A DNA stretch of 64,000 nt from Gemmatimonadaceae bacterium (GCA_016720905.1 JADKJT010000029.1:248001-312000); one strand, 5' to 3'. Numbered from the stretch's first letter, positions 43,399 through 52,689 are shown. Numbers and translations: made by a program. The notes: generated by a model from the letters alone, not told the origin.

Positions 43399-44609
43399 GG
43401 TGACTCCGGTAGACGGGGCTGGGGCAGGGCAAACGGCAATGGACGACCCTCACCGGCCTCGGCCGAAACGATGCCATCCTGCAGCCACAGTTCAAACAGC
43501 CTACCCGCCTCCAGCTGTTCCCGGCTCCTCAACGTCGCGCCATCAAGGCCACGCGCGACGGCGAAGCCGCGTCCCAGCGTGGCCAGTGGAGAGAGCGCGT
43601 GCAGTCGACCGGCCAGGCTTTCGACGCGAGCGCGACGGCGTTCCACCAGCCGTCCTGCGGCAACCGCGAGCCGCTTCTGCACCTGTCCCACCGATGCCAC
43701 CGCCCGATCCTCTCGGCGCTGCGCGGCGGCGGCAAGGCGCTTGCCCAGCGCGTCGACCCGCGCGATCACCTCCCGTCGCGCCGGCACGGCGATCTCGGCG
43801 GCGGCCGACGGCGTGGCCGCGCGTACGTCCGCCACGAGATCGCACACGGTGATGTCCGTCTCATGTCCCACGGCAGAAATCGTGGGTATCGGACACGCCG
43901 CCAACGCGCGCGCCACACGCTCGTCGTTGAAGGCCCACAGGTCTTCGCGCGCTCCCCCACCTCGACCGATAATCAACAGCTCGGCACCGCCCCATCGGCT
44001 GACTCGCCCAATCGCCGCGATCAGGGACTCCGGCGCGCCCTCGCCCTGCACCTGTGCCGCCACCACCACAATCTCGACGTCGGCACTGCGGCTGCGTGCG
44101 ACCGTCACCACATCATGCAGGGCGGCACCATCCGGGCTGGTGATGACCGCGATGCGACGGGGAAACGACGGCAATGCGCGTTTACGCGCCGGATCAAGCA
44201 GTCCGTCTTTCTCCAGTCGGAGTCGACACTGCTCAAGCGCCTTGCGCCACAGTCCATCCCCTTCCGCTTCGATGGCACGCACGGAGAACTGCAGATCGCC
44301 TCTGGTCGGCCAGACGGTCATCTGCCCCAGAGCGACCACTTGCATGCCGTCATCCGGCATCGCCGGTATCCGCCGTTGCTGCGTACTCCAGACCACGCAA
44401 CGCACCTGCGAGTCCGCATCGCGCAACGCGAAATACCAATGGCCGTTTCGATGGGCCTTGAAATCACTGACTTCGCCGCGAACCCATAGCGGTGGAAACG
44501 CCCCTTCGATCAGATCCTTCGCCGCCGACGTCAGTGTGTGGACCGTGATCGCATTGTCTGGTTCGCTGCCAGGGTCGCGAACTCCGCCATGGTGGTGGTC
44601 CAAAGGCAT
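43395..44609 (-). CDS. xseA: Exodeoxyribonuclease VII large subunit
   Basis: Catalytic subunit that degrades single-stranded DNA. The N-terminal OB fold has FPPLWVRGEVSDFKAHRNGHWYFALRD, followed by the catalytic domain motifs RIAVITSPDGAALHDVV and IIGRGGGAREDLWAFNDERVARAL. ISAVGHETDITVCDLVADVRAATPSAAAE follows, then a coiled C-terminal region and the conserved SPLATLGRGFAVAR. At 404 residues it is shorter than E. coli XseA (456), consistent with many non-proteobacterial forms. The start at 44609 could be a few codons later. Confidence 0.95.
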   Translation of the reverse strand: MPLDHHHGGVRDPGSEPDNAITVHTLTSAAKDLIEGAFPPLWVRGEVSDFKAHRNGHWYFALRDADSQVRCVVWSTQQRRIPAMPDDGMQVVALGQMTVWPTRGDLQFSVRAIEAEGDGLWRKALEQCRLRLEKDGLLDPARKRALPSFPRRIAVITSPDGAALHDVVTVARSRSADVEIVVVAAQVQGEGAPESLIAAIGRVSRWGGAELLIIGRGGGAREDLWAFNDERVARALAACPIPTISAVGHETDITVCDLVADVRAATPSAAAEIAVPARREVIARVDALGKRLAAAAQRREDRAVASVGQVQKRLAVAAGRLVERRRARVESLAGRLHALSPLATLGRGFAVARGLDGATLRSREQLEAGRLFELWLQDGIVSAEAGEGRPLPFALPQPRLPESP

Positions 44610-44634
44610 TGGTGCGTCGGGCTGCTACACGGGC

Positions 44635-45531
44635 TCAGCCGGATGTTGAATGAAGCGCCCGCTCGGCAGCGCGCACGGTATTGCGAAGCAGCATGGCGAT
44701 GGTCATCGGGCCCACACCACCGGGCACCGGTGTGATCTTCGACGCGACCTCGACGACGCTCTCAAAGTGCACATCGCCCACTAGTCGCGAGCCCTTCGCC
44801 CGCGTTGCATCCGGCACATGATTCATGCCCACGTCAATCACCACCGCGCCAGGCTTGACCATATCCCCGGTAATCATCTCGGCGCGTCCGGCAGCCACCA
44901 CCAGAATGTCCGCGCGCCGGGTATGGGACGCGAGGTCACGGCTTCGGCTATGACACACCGTCACGGTCGCATCGCCACCCGCACGCGCCTGGATCAGCAG
45001 TGCGGCCATCGGCTTGCCGACAATGTTGCTGCGACCAACCACCACCGCGTCGGCACCGCGCGTTTCGACGCCGCTGCGAAGCAGCAACTCGATCACCCCG
45101 GCGGGCGTGCAGGAGACGAAGCCATCGGTATGACCGATGAGCAGCTTGCCCACGTTTACCGGATGGAAGCCATCAACATCCTTGTCGGGTCGAATATGTC
45201 GAATCACCGTGTCCGGATCGATGTGCAATGGCAACGGCATCTGCACGAGAATACCATGCACCGACGGATCGCGGTTGAGATGCTCAACCAGCAACAACAA
45301 GTCGTCCTGACTGGTGGACGCCGGAAGTCGCAGCGTGGTCCCGGCCATGCCGGCGGCCTTCGACGCCTTCTCCTTGGCCCCGACATACGTGGCGCTTGCC
45401 CCGTCGTCGCCGACGAGCACGACCGTGAGCCCGGGCACCACGCCACGCGCCACGAGCGCCGCGACATCGCGCGTCACTTCGGCGCGAATGGTCTCCGCAA
45501 TAGCCTTCCCATCGATCAGTTCAGCGCGCAA
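44635..45531 (-). CDS. folD: Bifunctional methylenetetrahydrofolate dehydrogenase/cyclohydrolase
   Basis: One-carbon enzyme that converts 5,10-methylene-THF to 10-formyl-THF with NADP. Catalytic Tyr49 and Lys53 are in ATYVGAKEKASKAAGM. Signature regions are GILVQMPLPLHID, KDVDGFHPVNVGKLLIG, VVVGRSNIVGKPMAALL and the end SKITPVPGGVGPMTIAMLLRNT. Length of 298 residues is normal. The start overlaps the rny 3' end by 11 bases. Confidence 0.96.
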   Translation of the reverse strand: MRAELIDGKAIAETIRAEVTRDVAALVARGVVPGLTVVLVGDDGASATYVGAKEKASKAAGMAGTTLRLPASTSQDDLLLLVEHLNRDPSVHGILVQMPLPLHIDPDTVIRHIRPDKDVDGFHPVNVGKLLIGHTDGFVSCTPAGVIELLLRSGVETRGADAVVVGRSNIVGKPMAALLIQARAGGDATVTVCHSRSRDLASHTRRADILVVAAGRAEMITGDMVKPGAVVIDVGMNHVPDATRAKGSRLVGDVHFESVVEVASKITPVPGGVGPMTIAMLLRNTVRAAERALHSTSG

Positions 45532-47095
45532 AGTCCACCGCCCGGCTCTCGCGAATGACCACCACCTTGATCTGTCCCGGATACTGCAACTCCGATTCGA
45601 TGCGACGCGCGATCTCCTCCGACAGCGCCGTCATGCGCGCATCATCCACTTGCTCCGGCGTTACCACGACGCGCACTTCACGCCCGGCCTGAATGGCAAA
45701 TACGCGTTCGACACCGCGGTAACTCGAGGCGATCTTCTCGAGTCCTTCCAGTCGTTTCACGTATGTCTCAAACGCTTCCCGGCGCGCGCCCGGCCGTGAA
45801 CCGGAGATCGAGTCGCCCGCCTGCACCAGCACGGACACTTCGCTTTCGTGCGGCACATCGTCGTGATGCGCCGCGATGCAATTGACCACCAGTGGGTTCT
45901 CGCCGTACTTGGTGGCCACTTCGACGCCCAACTGCACGTGCGTGCCCTCATGCTCGTGCGTCAGCACCTTGCCGACATCGTGCAACAGCGCGCCGCGTTT
46001 GGCGAGGGCGACATCGAGTCCAAGTTCCGCCGCCATCATCCCGGCCAGCCACGCCACCTCTTTCGAGTGCGACAGGATGTTCTGTCCGTAGCTCGTCCGC
46101 CACCGCATCCGGCCGATCAACTTGATGAGCTCCGGATGCAGCCCGGCCACACCAACTTCATACGCGGCCTGCTCGCCGGTTTCAATGATCATGGCCTCGA
46201 CTTCCTTGCGCGCCTTGGCCACCACTTCCTCGATCCGTCCCGGATGGATGCGGCCGTCGCTCACCAGTTTCTCAAGGGCCAGACGCGCCGTTTCACGTCG
46301 CACCGGATCGAAACACGACACCACGACCGTGTCCGGCGTGTCATCGATAATCACGTCGACACCGGTCGCCAATTCAAACGCCCGGATATTCCGACCTTCG
46401 CGTCCAATAATTCGGCCTTTCATCTCGTCATTGGGCAACGAGACGGCCGACACCGTCGTCTCGGCCGTCGTTTCCGCCGCGACACGCTGCACGGCAAGGG
46501 CGACGATCTTCTTGGCCTCCCGTTCCGCGTTGCGCCGCGAAGACTCGCGAATTTCCCGCAGTCGGTTCCCGGCGTCGGCCATCGCGGCATCTTCCATCCG
46601 CCTGATCAGTTCGGCCTTCGCCTGTTCAGCGCTCAATCCAGCCACTTGCTCCAGACGGCGCCGCGCGTCCTCCACCAGGCGCTCCACATCGCGATCACGA
46701 TCGGCCAACCGCGCTTCCTGTTTGCCCATTTCGCCGATGCGCTGCTGGAGCCCCACTTCGCGTCCTTCCAGTGATTCACGGGCACGATCAAGCTGCCCTT
46801 CCCGTTCAAGGACGCGCTTTTCCTCGCGTTCAACATCTCCGCGACGGTCGCGCAGTTCCTTTTCGAGTGTTTCACGGAGCTGCATCAGCTCGGTCTTGCC
46901 TTCAAGAATCGCGCTCTTTCGCGCGGTGTCGGCATCACGACGCGCTTCATCCAGAATGCGGGATGCCGTTTCGTCAGCCGTCGCCTTGGCGCGGCGCTGG
47001 CCGCGAACTTCGACCTGTCGTCCCACAAAGTACATGACGACAGCCGAGATCACTCCCAGGGCGCCAAGAAGCGCCACAACGGGAAAATCCCCCAT
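45521..47095 (-). CDS. rny: Ribonuclease Y
   Basis: Membrane-anchored endoribonuclease that starts mRNA decay. An N-terminal membrane helix spans residues ~6-24 (VVALLGALGVISAVVMYFVG). A long charged coiled coil covers ~30-185. A KH domain follows with MKGRIIGREGRNIRAFELATGVDVIIDDTPD, then an HD domain with HSKEVAWLAGMMAAE and LLHDVGKVLTHE. The C-terminus ends ESELQYPGQIKVVVIRE. Length of 524 residues is the family norm. RNase Y together with PNPase suggests an RNase-E-independent or mixed decay system. It is followed by folD and preceded by zapA. Confidence 0.96.
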   Translation of the reverse strand: MGDFPVVALLGALGVISAVVMYFVGRQVEVRGQRRAKATADETASRILDEARRDADTARKSAILEGKTELMQLRETLEKELRDRRGDVEREEKRVLEREGQLDRARESLEGREVGLQQRIGEMGKQEARLADRDRDVERLVEDARRRLEQVAGLSAEQAKAELIRRMEDAAMADAGNRLREIRESSRRNAEREAKKIVALAVQRVAAETTAETTVSAVSLPNDEMKGRIIGREGRNIRAFELATGVDVIIDDTPDTVVVSCFDPVRRETARLALEKLVSDGRIHPGRIEEVVAKARKEVEAMIIETGEQAAYEVGVAGLHPELIKLIGRMRWRTSYGQNILSHSKEVAWLAGMMAAELGLDVALAKRGALLHDVGKVLTHEHEGTHVQLGVEVATKYGENPLVVNCIAAHHDDVPHESEVSVLVQAGDSISGSRPGARREAFETYVKRLEGLEKIASSYRGVERVFAIQAGREVRVVVTPEQVDDARMTALSEEIARRIESELQYPGQIKVVVIRESRAVDFAR

Positions 47096-47130
47096 GAGAT
47101 CTATGCTCCACCGCGGCGGTGCGCGGATTG

Positions 47131-47159
47131 AGTGTCCTTCGTATCACAGGGCATGTCAA
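47131..47159 (-). promoter_or_regulatory. Possible promoter of rny
   Basis: A perfect TTGACA is followed after 17 bases by GACACT, a poor -10, in the 166-base gap between zapA and rny. The rest of that gap shows no gene. Confidence 0.3.
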
Positions 47160-47261
47160 ACCCCGGAAACGCAGAGCGAACCACGGCAGATTCACCGGTC
47201 CGACAGTCGCTGCACCTTCCTTCGTGAACGTACGGAAATGCTTGCTACGCCGCAACCTGCG

Positions 47262-47573
47262 TTACGCTGAGGCCGGCTCCTCGCCTCGTTTGGCTGGCGG
47301 GAGCAGCGGTCGGATATCAGAGGCCAGCTGCCGCAACTCCGTTGTCAACGATTCAGCCGCCAATCGTTCTCGAAACAGCTCGTCGGTGATCTGCAGGGCT
47401 GCCAGTATGGCGGCCTTATGCGTCTCAACGGTGGCACCACTGGCGAGGATCGCCCGGATGGTTCGGTCGACATGCTCGGCGACGGCCTCGGTGTGCGCCG
47501 TTGAGGCCTCCGTTCGAAGGGTGTACTCCTCGCCGACAATGCGGACCCGGACCACGGACTTCTGGTCGATCAT
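47262..47573 (-). CDS. zapA: Cell division protein ZapA-like
   Basis: Small protein that crosslinks FtsZ protofilaments. The 103-residue product has an N-terminal beta part (SVVRVRIVGEEYTLRTEAS) followed by long amphipathic helices (AVAEHVDRTIRAILASG; THKAAILAALQITDELFRER), the ZapA fold. Its ATG overlaps the stop of an upstream coiled-coil gene (ATGA). Confidence 0.85.
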   Translation of the reverse strand: MIDQKSVVRVRIVGEEYTLRTEASTAHTEAVAEHVDRTIRAILASGATVETHKAAILAALQITDELFRERLAAESLTTELRQLASDIRPLLPPAKRGEEPASA

Positions 47574-47914
47574 CGCTCGGCACCCGATGAGAGCTGCTGT
47601 CGAAGAAACCGCACCCGGTCAGCGACCTGCACTGTGCGTTCCCGTGCTTCGGACAGGCGCGCCCGCAGTCGCTCATTCTCCAGCATCAGGTCGTCAGACG
47701 AGGAACCCGTTCCCCCTGGCACCGTCGGAAGCAGCGGCGTCGTTGCGGGCGGAACCGGTGCCGGCGGCATCGCCGCCAACATGGCGAGCTGTTGCTCCAG
47801 CTCTCGCAGCCGAGACTCGGCGGCCAAGGCGCGGCGGCGATAGCCGGCGAGCTGCTCGCTGAGGTTGCGAACAAGTGTATCCAGCTCGCGGAAGGCGGCG
47901 ACATCAGGTCGCAC
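47570..47914 (-). CDS. Small coiled-coil protein upstream of zapA
   Basis: Unrecognised protein of about 114 residues with two predicted coiled-coil segments (RELDTLVRNLSEQLAGYRRRALAAESRLRELEQQLAML, then LMLENERLRARLSEARERTVQVADRVRFLRQQL) joined by a Pro-rich linker. I chose the GTG at 47914, nine bases after a GGGAG ribosome binding site. It overlaps the restored end of pheT by 11 bases. A TTG at 47974 gives 20 more residues that fall within the pheT tail. Its coupling to zapA suggests a division-related role such as a ZapB-like partner; this is inference. Confidence 0.7.
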   Translation of the reverse strand: MRPDVAAFRELDTLVRNLSEQLAGYRRRALAAESRLRELEQQLAMLAAMPPAPVPPATTPLLPTVPGGTGSSSDDLMLENERLRARLSEARERTVQVADRVRFLRQQLSSGAER

Positions 47915-50344
47915 GAGGACGGACTCCCAGTTCCTTGTCGAGGGTTTCCAGCAGGCGCGCTCGGCGCCCCTCAATCTCCTTGTCCCTGAGGGTGCGCTCT
48001 GGATGACGGAAGGTCAATCGCCAGGCCAGACTCCGGGTACCTGCTGGTACACCGCTCCCCCTGAATTCATCGAAGAGGAGACCCGTTCGAGCAACTCGCC
48101 GCCCGTCGCCCGCAAGGTGGCCTCCACCGCCGCGGCCGTTACGCCGTCCGGCACCAGCAACGCCAGGTCAAACTCTGCCGCCGGCGTCACCGGCAACGGC
48201 ATCACGCGAAGCCCGGCGGAGGCCGATGGCTCACGCTGGGCACTCTCGGCGTGCGCGTTGGTCGTCGGGGCGGCGACATCCTTTGATGAGAGCACGCCGA
48301 GACAGATCTCCACGCCAAAGGCGTCCGCGGCCCAGACCGGTCGATCGAGCGCGACCCGTTCGACGTGACCTACGATCCCTCGCCCTTCCACGTCAAGCAT
48401 CCAAATCATCCGTCCGGTGCCCGGAGTGGCCGTGTGGCGGGCGCCCGGGAACGCGGCAGAGAGCATTCGTTCGGCAATCGCCTTGGCATCCCACACATCA
48501 AACGACGGTGGCTGCGGTTCGGAGAAATGCGTTGGACGTCGCGCCCCCATGATCAGTGCGCCCACGCGAAGTTCTTCACGCGGCAAGCGGTCATTGGCTG
48601 GCACAAACGCGTTCCCGATTTCAAACAACCGGATGTTGCCCTGCATGCGCGACAGATTGTATTCCGCGCGGCGCGCCAATGTGTCAAGCAGCGATGCGCG
48701 CAGAAACGGCTCGTCCTCGGCCAGCGGATTGCGCACGCGAGGCGTCTCGGCGGAGCCGGTGGAGGTAAAGGGCATTGGTCGCGTTTCGGCCAATCCCAAG
48801 CCCACCAGCGTATCACGCACGCGGCGACCCGCCAGGTGCAGCGGGTGGTCGGGCACGTTACTCGGCCGTGATGCCTCCAGCGTGTCCGGCAACGCGTCGA
48901 ATCCAATCAGTCGGGCCACTTCCTCGATCAGATCAACCTCGTAGAGCAAGTCATGCCGCCATGACGGCGCGACGACAGCCAGAACGTCGCCGCGAGCGGA
49001 CACTACGCATCCCAATGCTTCCAGTCGCCGCGTGATGTCAGTGACGGAGACTTCAGCACCAAGCACGTGCACCAGGCGCTGCGGTCGCAAGGTGATGGGC
49101 GCGCGATCGCCGGGCGGCACGCCCACTGATAACAGCGGCCCGATGCGTCCGCCCGCGACCTGCGCGATGAGGGCGGCGCCGAACACAGCCACTTCACGCA
49201 ACGCGGCCGCGTCGACGCCACGTTCGAAACGATAGCTCGCGTCGGTGGAGAGTCCCACCAGTCGGCGCACGCGACGCACGAATCGCGGCTCGAACCACGC
49301 CACCTCCAGCAGGACGTCGCGCGTCTGTTCGGTGACTTCGGTGGCCTTGCCGCCCATGACCCCCGCCAGCGCCACCGGTGCCGCACCATCACAGATCACC
49401 GTGGTGCCTGCCGGCAGCGCGCGCGACGTGCCGTCGAGCGTGACCAGCGATTCACCCTCGCGGGTGGGACGCACCACAATGCGGCCTTGCGCCAGCGTGT
49501 CGAGATCGAAGGCGTGGACCGGCTGACCGAGCCCGTGCAGCACATAGTTGGTTGCATCGACGACATTGCTGATACTGCGCTGCCCGATACTCTCCAGACG
49601 CTTCCGCAGCCACTCAGGACTTGGCCCCACCGTCACGCCGCGAATGGCCATCGCGAGATAGGCGGGGCAGCTGACCGCGTCTTCGATACGCACGGTGATC
49701 CCGTCGGCCGTGGCCTGATCACGGCCCGACGTTTCGACGTATGTGGTGGCGATGTCCGCGAGATCCGTGCTCGGCATGTGCGTGGCGGGCACGCCGGTGA
49801 CCGCCGCGATCTCGCGCGCCACGCCGCGATGGGACAGCAGGTCCGGGCGATTGGGCAAGACATCCAGATCCAGTCGCGTATCGGCAAGGGATAGCACATC
49901 CAGTAACGGCGTCCCCGGCGTCGCGTCCGTTTCGAGCCTCATGATGCCGTCATGCTCCTGACCCAATCCCAACTCACGCGGCGAGCACAACATGCCGTTG
50001 GACGTCTCACCGCGGATCTTGCGTTTCTCGATCTTGAGCCCACCGGGCATGACCGTTCCGGAGCGGGCAAACGGATACTTGTGCCCTGCCACCACATTGG
50101 GTGCCCCACACACCACGTCGAGCAACGTGCCACTGCCGTCATCCACCTTGGTCACCCACAGATGATCGGAATTCGGATGCCGCCCGGCTTCGACCACCTG
50201 CGCAATGACAAACGGCGACAGTTCGGCACCGAGTCGTTCGATGCCATCAAGCGTGACGCAGTGCCGGCTGAGCAATTCACCAACCTGCTCCGCGGTCAAC
50301 GCATGCGGCACGAACTGCTTCAGCCACTCATGGGAAACGATCAT
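47904..50344 (-). CDS. pheT: Phenylalanyl-tRNA synthetase beta subunit, with a 1-base frameshift near the 3' end
   Basis: Beta chain of the PheRS tetramer. In the main frame from the ATG at 50344: tRNA-binding OB domain (VIAQVVEAGRHPNSDHLWVTKVDDG, ~40-65), B3/B4 editing region (MAIRGVTVGPSPEWLRKRLESIG, SNVVDATNYVLHGLGQP), B5 and core (GRRVRDTLVGLGLAET). The frame runs out at 48014 after residues unlike the family. One base is missing near 48078-48081 (GTCTCC before CTTCGATG). In the shifted frame the C-terminal FDX-ACB domain continues perfectly: LFDEFRGSGVPAGTRSLAWR, LTFRHPERTLRDKEIEGRR, ending GVRPRAT, stop at 47904. The restored length is 813 residues, normal. Most likely a sequencing error; start overlaps the pheS stop (ATGA). 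Confidence 0.9.
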
Positions 50345-51351
50345 CGCGCGAACTGCTCCAGGAATCGAACGTCGGAATCGTACAAGAGTCGTATATCGTT
50401 GATGCCATAGCGGGACATGGCGATGCGCGCCGGCCCCATTCCGAAGGCCCAGCCGGTGAACCGCTCGCTGTCCAGTCCCGCCGCCTCCAGTACGTTGGGA
50501 TGCACCATGCCGCACCCGAGGATTTCGACCCACCGCAATCCCTTGCCGTCCTGCAGGTCGACCTCGACATCCATCTGCGCGCCCGGTTCGACGAACAGGA
50601 AGTACGAGGGGCCGAATCGCACGCGACGCGACGCCCCGTAGAACCGACGTGCTAACTCCGTGAGTGTCGCCTTGAGATCGACAAACGACACCCCTTCGTC
50701 CACCGCCAGGCCTTCCAGCTGCATGAACGCCGGCGCGTGTGTGGCATCGAAGAAGTCGCGACGGTACACCTGTCCCGGTGCCAGTACCCGCACCGGCGGC
50801 GCCATGCCCTGCAGCGTGCGCACCTGCACCGGTGACGTGTGCGTGCGCAGCAGCGTGTCGTCGCCCAGATACAGGGTGTCGTGCAACTCCATCGCCGGAT
50901 GATCCGGCGGAAAGTTGAGCGCGCCGAAGTTGTACCACTCCGTTTCGGCTTCCGGCCCGAGCGCGATGGTGAATCCCAACTCGCGAAAGATCTCGCAGAT
51001 CTCGTCGATGACGAGCGTCACGGGATGAAGTGTGCCCTTCCACCCATGACGGGCCGGCATCGTGGGATCGAACGCGTCGGCCCCTCCCCCCTCCGTCTGC
51101 CTCGCGACAAAGTCATCGAGATGCTGCTGCAGGCGACTCTTGAGACTGTTGAACTGCGTCCCCGCCGCGCGCCGATCCTCGGCGGGCAGGTCGCGCAAGG
51201 CGTTTTGCAGCGCGTTCAGTCGGTCATCCTTGAGCGCGTTGAGCTGGCCTTTCGCCACGTCAAGCCGCGTCGCGGGATCGAGGCCGAGGAGCAGCGCGCT
51301 CGCCTCCGCATCAAGCGCACGCGCCAGTTCGAGATACTCTGAGAGTTGCAC
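50341..51351 (-). CDS. pheS: Phenylalanyl-tRNA synthetase alpha subunit
   Basis: Catalytic alpha chain of PheRS. A coiled-coil N-terminus (~1-85) is followed by HPVTLVIDEICEIFRELGFTIALGPEAETEWYNFGALNFPPDHPAMELHDTLYL (motif 1 region). Next come RTHTSPVQVRTLQ, GQVYRRDFFDATHAPAFMQLEGL (motif 2) and WVEILGCGMVHPNVL with FGMGPARIAMSRYGINDIRLLYDSDVRFLEQF (motif 3). The GTG at 51351 gives 336 residues, the family norm; extending to 51444 adds unconserved residues and enters the leader hairpin. Its stop overlaps the pheT start. Confidence 0.96.
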   Translation of the reverse strand: MQLSEYLELARALDAEASALLLGLDPATRLDVAKGQLNALKDDRLNALQNALRDLPAEDRRAAGTQFNSLKSRLQQHLDDFVARQTEGGGADAFDPTMPARHGWKGTLHPVTLVIDEICEIFRELGFTIALGPEAETEWYNFGALNFPPDHPAMELHDTLYLGDDTLLRTHTSPVQVRTLQGMAPPVRVLAPGQVYRRDFFDATHAPAFMQLEGLAVDEGVSFVDLKATLTELARRFYGASRRVRFGPSYFLFVEPGAQMDVEVDLQDGKGLRWVEILGCGMVHPNVLEAAGLDSERFTGWAFGMGPARIAMSRYGINDIRLLYDSDVRFLEQFAR

Positions 51352-51403
51352 GGGAAGTGTGGTAGAGCCGTGAGCCGATGCGACCTCGCAACGGGACCAT
51401 ACG

Positions 51404-51440
51404 CGCAGGGCCGGCGTCCCTGAAGGTAGCCGGCCCTGCG
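51404..51440 (-). promoter_or_regulatory. Hairpin between rplT and pheS (possible attenuator)
   Basis: CGCAGGGCCGGC pairs perfectly with GCCGGCCCTGCG (12 bp) around a 13-base loop in the leader between rplT and pheS. There is no U-run. It may separate ribosomal-protein from synthetase expression. Confidence 0.45.
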
Positions 51441-51462
51441 ACATCGAACCTGCGCCGAGGAA

Positions 51463-51837
51463 CTACGCGGCGCTCTTGGCGGCGTCGAGGGCCTTGCGCA
51501 CTTGTTCGGCGATCGCCGCAAACGCTTCCGGCTCACGCACTGCCAGATCGGCGAGCACCTTGCCGTCGATCTCGATGCCGGAGGCATGCAGGCCGTTGAT
51601 GAACGTGCTGTACGACATGTCATGCAGCCGGGCCGCCGCATTGATACGCACGATCCAGAGGCGACGGAAGTCGCGCTTCTTGTTCTTGCGATCGCGATAC
51701 GCATAGCGCCAGCCACGCTCAACGGTTTCCTTTGCGGCCTTCCACAGTTTGGACCGGCCGCCAAAGGCACCCTTGGCGTGCTTCATGATCTGCTTTTTCC
51801 GCTTGAGGCGGACGACGTTGGATTTTACGCGTGGCAT
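51463..51837 (-). CDS. rplT: 50S ribosomal protein L20
   Basis: L20 is an early 23S rRNA-binding assembly protein and the autoregulator of infC-rpmI-rplT in several bacteria. The 124-residue product begins MPRVKSNVVRLKRKKQIMKHAKGAFGGRSKLWKAAKETVERG and contains RDFRRLWIVRINAAARLHDMSYSTFINGL. It carries a short Ala-rich C-terminal tail. Confidence 0.97.
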   Translation of the reverse strand: MPRVKSNVVRLKRKKQIMKHAKGAFGGRSKLWKAAKETVERGWRYAYRDRKNKKRDFRRLWIVRINAAARLHDMSYSTFINGLHASGIEIDGKVLADLAVREPEAFAAIAEQVRKALDAAKSAA

Positions 51838-51849
51838 GAATCGATCTCC

Positions 51850-52047
51850 TTAGGCGAGTATAAGACGCTTGATGCGCTTGATTTCGCCATTCGTGGTCAC
51901 GATGGTCGGCCGGCGCAGGTTACGCTTCCGCTTTGGATCTTTCTTGGTCAGGATGTGGCTCTTGTACGCCTTCAGGCGCCGGATCTTCCCCGATCCCGTC
52001 ACGGAGAAGCGCTTCTTGGCGCCGCTGTGGGTCTTCATCTTCGGCAT
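51850..52047 (-). CDS. rpmI: 50S ribosomal protein L35
   Basis: The 65-residue product MPKMKTHSGAKKRFSVTGSGKIRRLKAYKSHILTKK is a canonical L35. The ATG at 52047 is the family start; upstream in-frame codons are unconserved. It lies 12 bases before rplT and follows infC. Confidence 0.97.
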   Translation of the reverse strand: MPKMKTHSGAKKRFSVTGSGKIRRLKAYKSHILTKKDPKRKRNLRRPTIVTTNGEIKRIKRLILA

Positions 52048-52112
52048 GGTACGCTCGCGGCTGCGGTAAACTGCCTCGCGTTCGAGGCAGGCCTTCATCG
52101 ATCACGCGCCGA

Positions 52113-52632
52113 CTACTTCGGCGCGAGAATCATCGTCAGAGATTTTCCTTCCATCAACGGTGCGCTTTCGACCTTCGCCAGATCGGCGAGTTCAACCGAC
52201 ACCCGATCGACCACCTGGCGCCCCAACTCGGGGTGCGCGATCTGTCGTCCACGGAACATCAACGTCACCTTCACCTTGTTCCCTTCTTCCAGGGAAGCGT
52301 CGCGCATGCCGCGTCTTCGTTTCGAAGTCGTGATCGTCGATCCCGGGGCGGTACTTGACCTCCTTGAGATGGATCACATGCTGCTTCTTCTTCGCCAGCC
52401 GCGCCTGCTTGGCCTGTTCAAACTTGAACTTCCCGAAATCCATGATGCGAACGACGGGAGGCCGCGCCGCAGCCGCCACTTCGACGAGATCCAACCCCTG
52501 CTCCTGCGCCTGGGCCAGTGCCACGTCGACTTCCATGATGCCGAGCTGACTTCCGTCGGCGGCGATCACGCGAACGGGGCTGATCCGGATTTGCCGGTTC
52601 ACCCGTGGCGGACGCTTGGTCGAATCCTGAAT
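52113..52632 (-). CDS. infC: Translation initiation factor IF-3 with a 1-base frameshift and likely AUU start
   Basis: IF3 controls start-codon selection and subunit dissociation. Frame 1 gives RVNRQIRISPVRVIAADGSQLGIMEVDVALAQAQEQGLDLVEVA, MDFGKFKFEQAKQARLAKKKQ and KEVKYRPGIDDHDFETKTRHARRF, then nonsense. After one extra base in a C run (52292-52294) the other frame continues LEEGNKVKVTLMFRGRQIAH, PELGRQVVDRV and ends ILAPK. The repaired length is 172 residues, the family norm. The most likely start is an ATT (52632), eight bases after GGAG; AUU starts are known for infC as an IF3 feedback device. A GTG a few codons on (VNRQI) lacks a ribosome binding site. Sequencing error is the simplest reason for the shift. 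Confidence 0.88.
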
Positions 52633-52662
52633 AGGCCGAACTCCGGTGAAGAGATACAGAAA

Positions 52663-52689
52663 ACGCGGACCCCTGTCAGGAATCCGCGT
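52663..52689 (-). promoter_or_regulatory. Attenuator-like hairpin in the infC leader
   Basis: ACGCGGA and TCCGCGT pair around an inner CCT/AGG stem, followed on the minus strand by TTTTC. It lies about 30 bases before the presumed ATT start, a position suited to control of the infC-rpmI-rplT operon. Confidence 0.45.

Noticed and set aside
47096..47261. 6S RNA between zapA and rny
   Set aside because: Position is suggestive, but I see no convincing long central-bulge structure, and part of any fold overlaps the zapA end.
52113..52307. Separate 64-codon gene starting MRDASLEEGN
   Set aside because: It is the C-terminal half of IF3 after the frameshift, not an independent gene.
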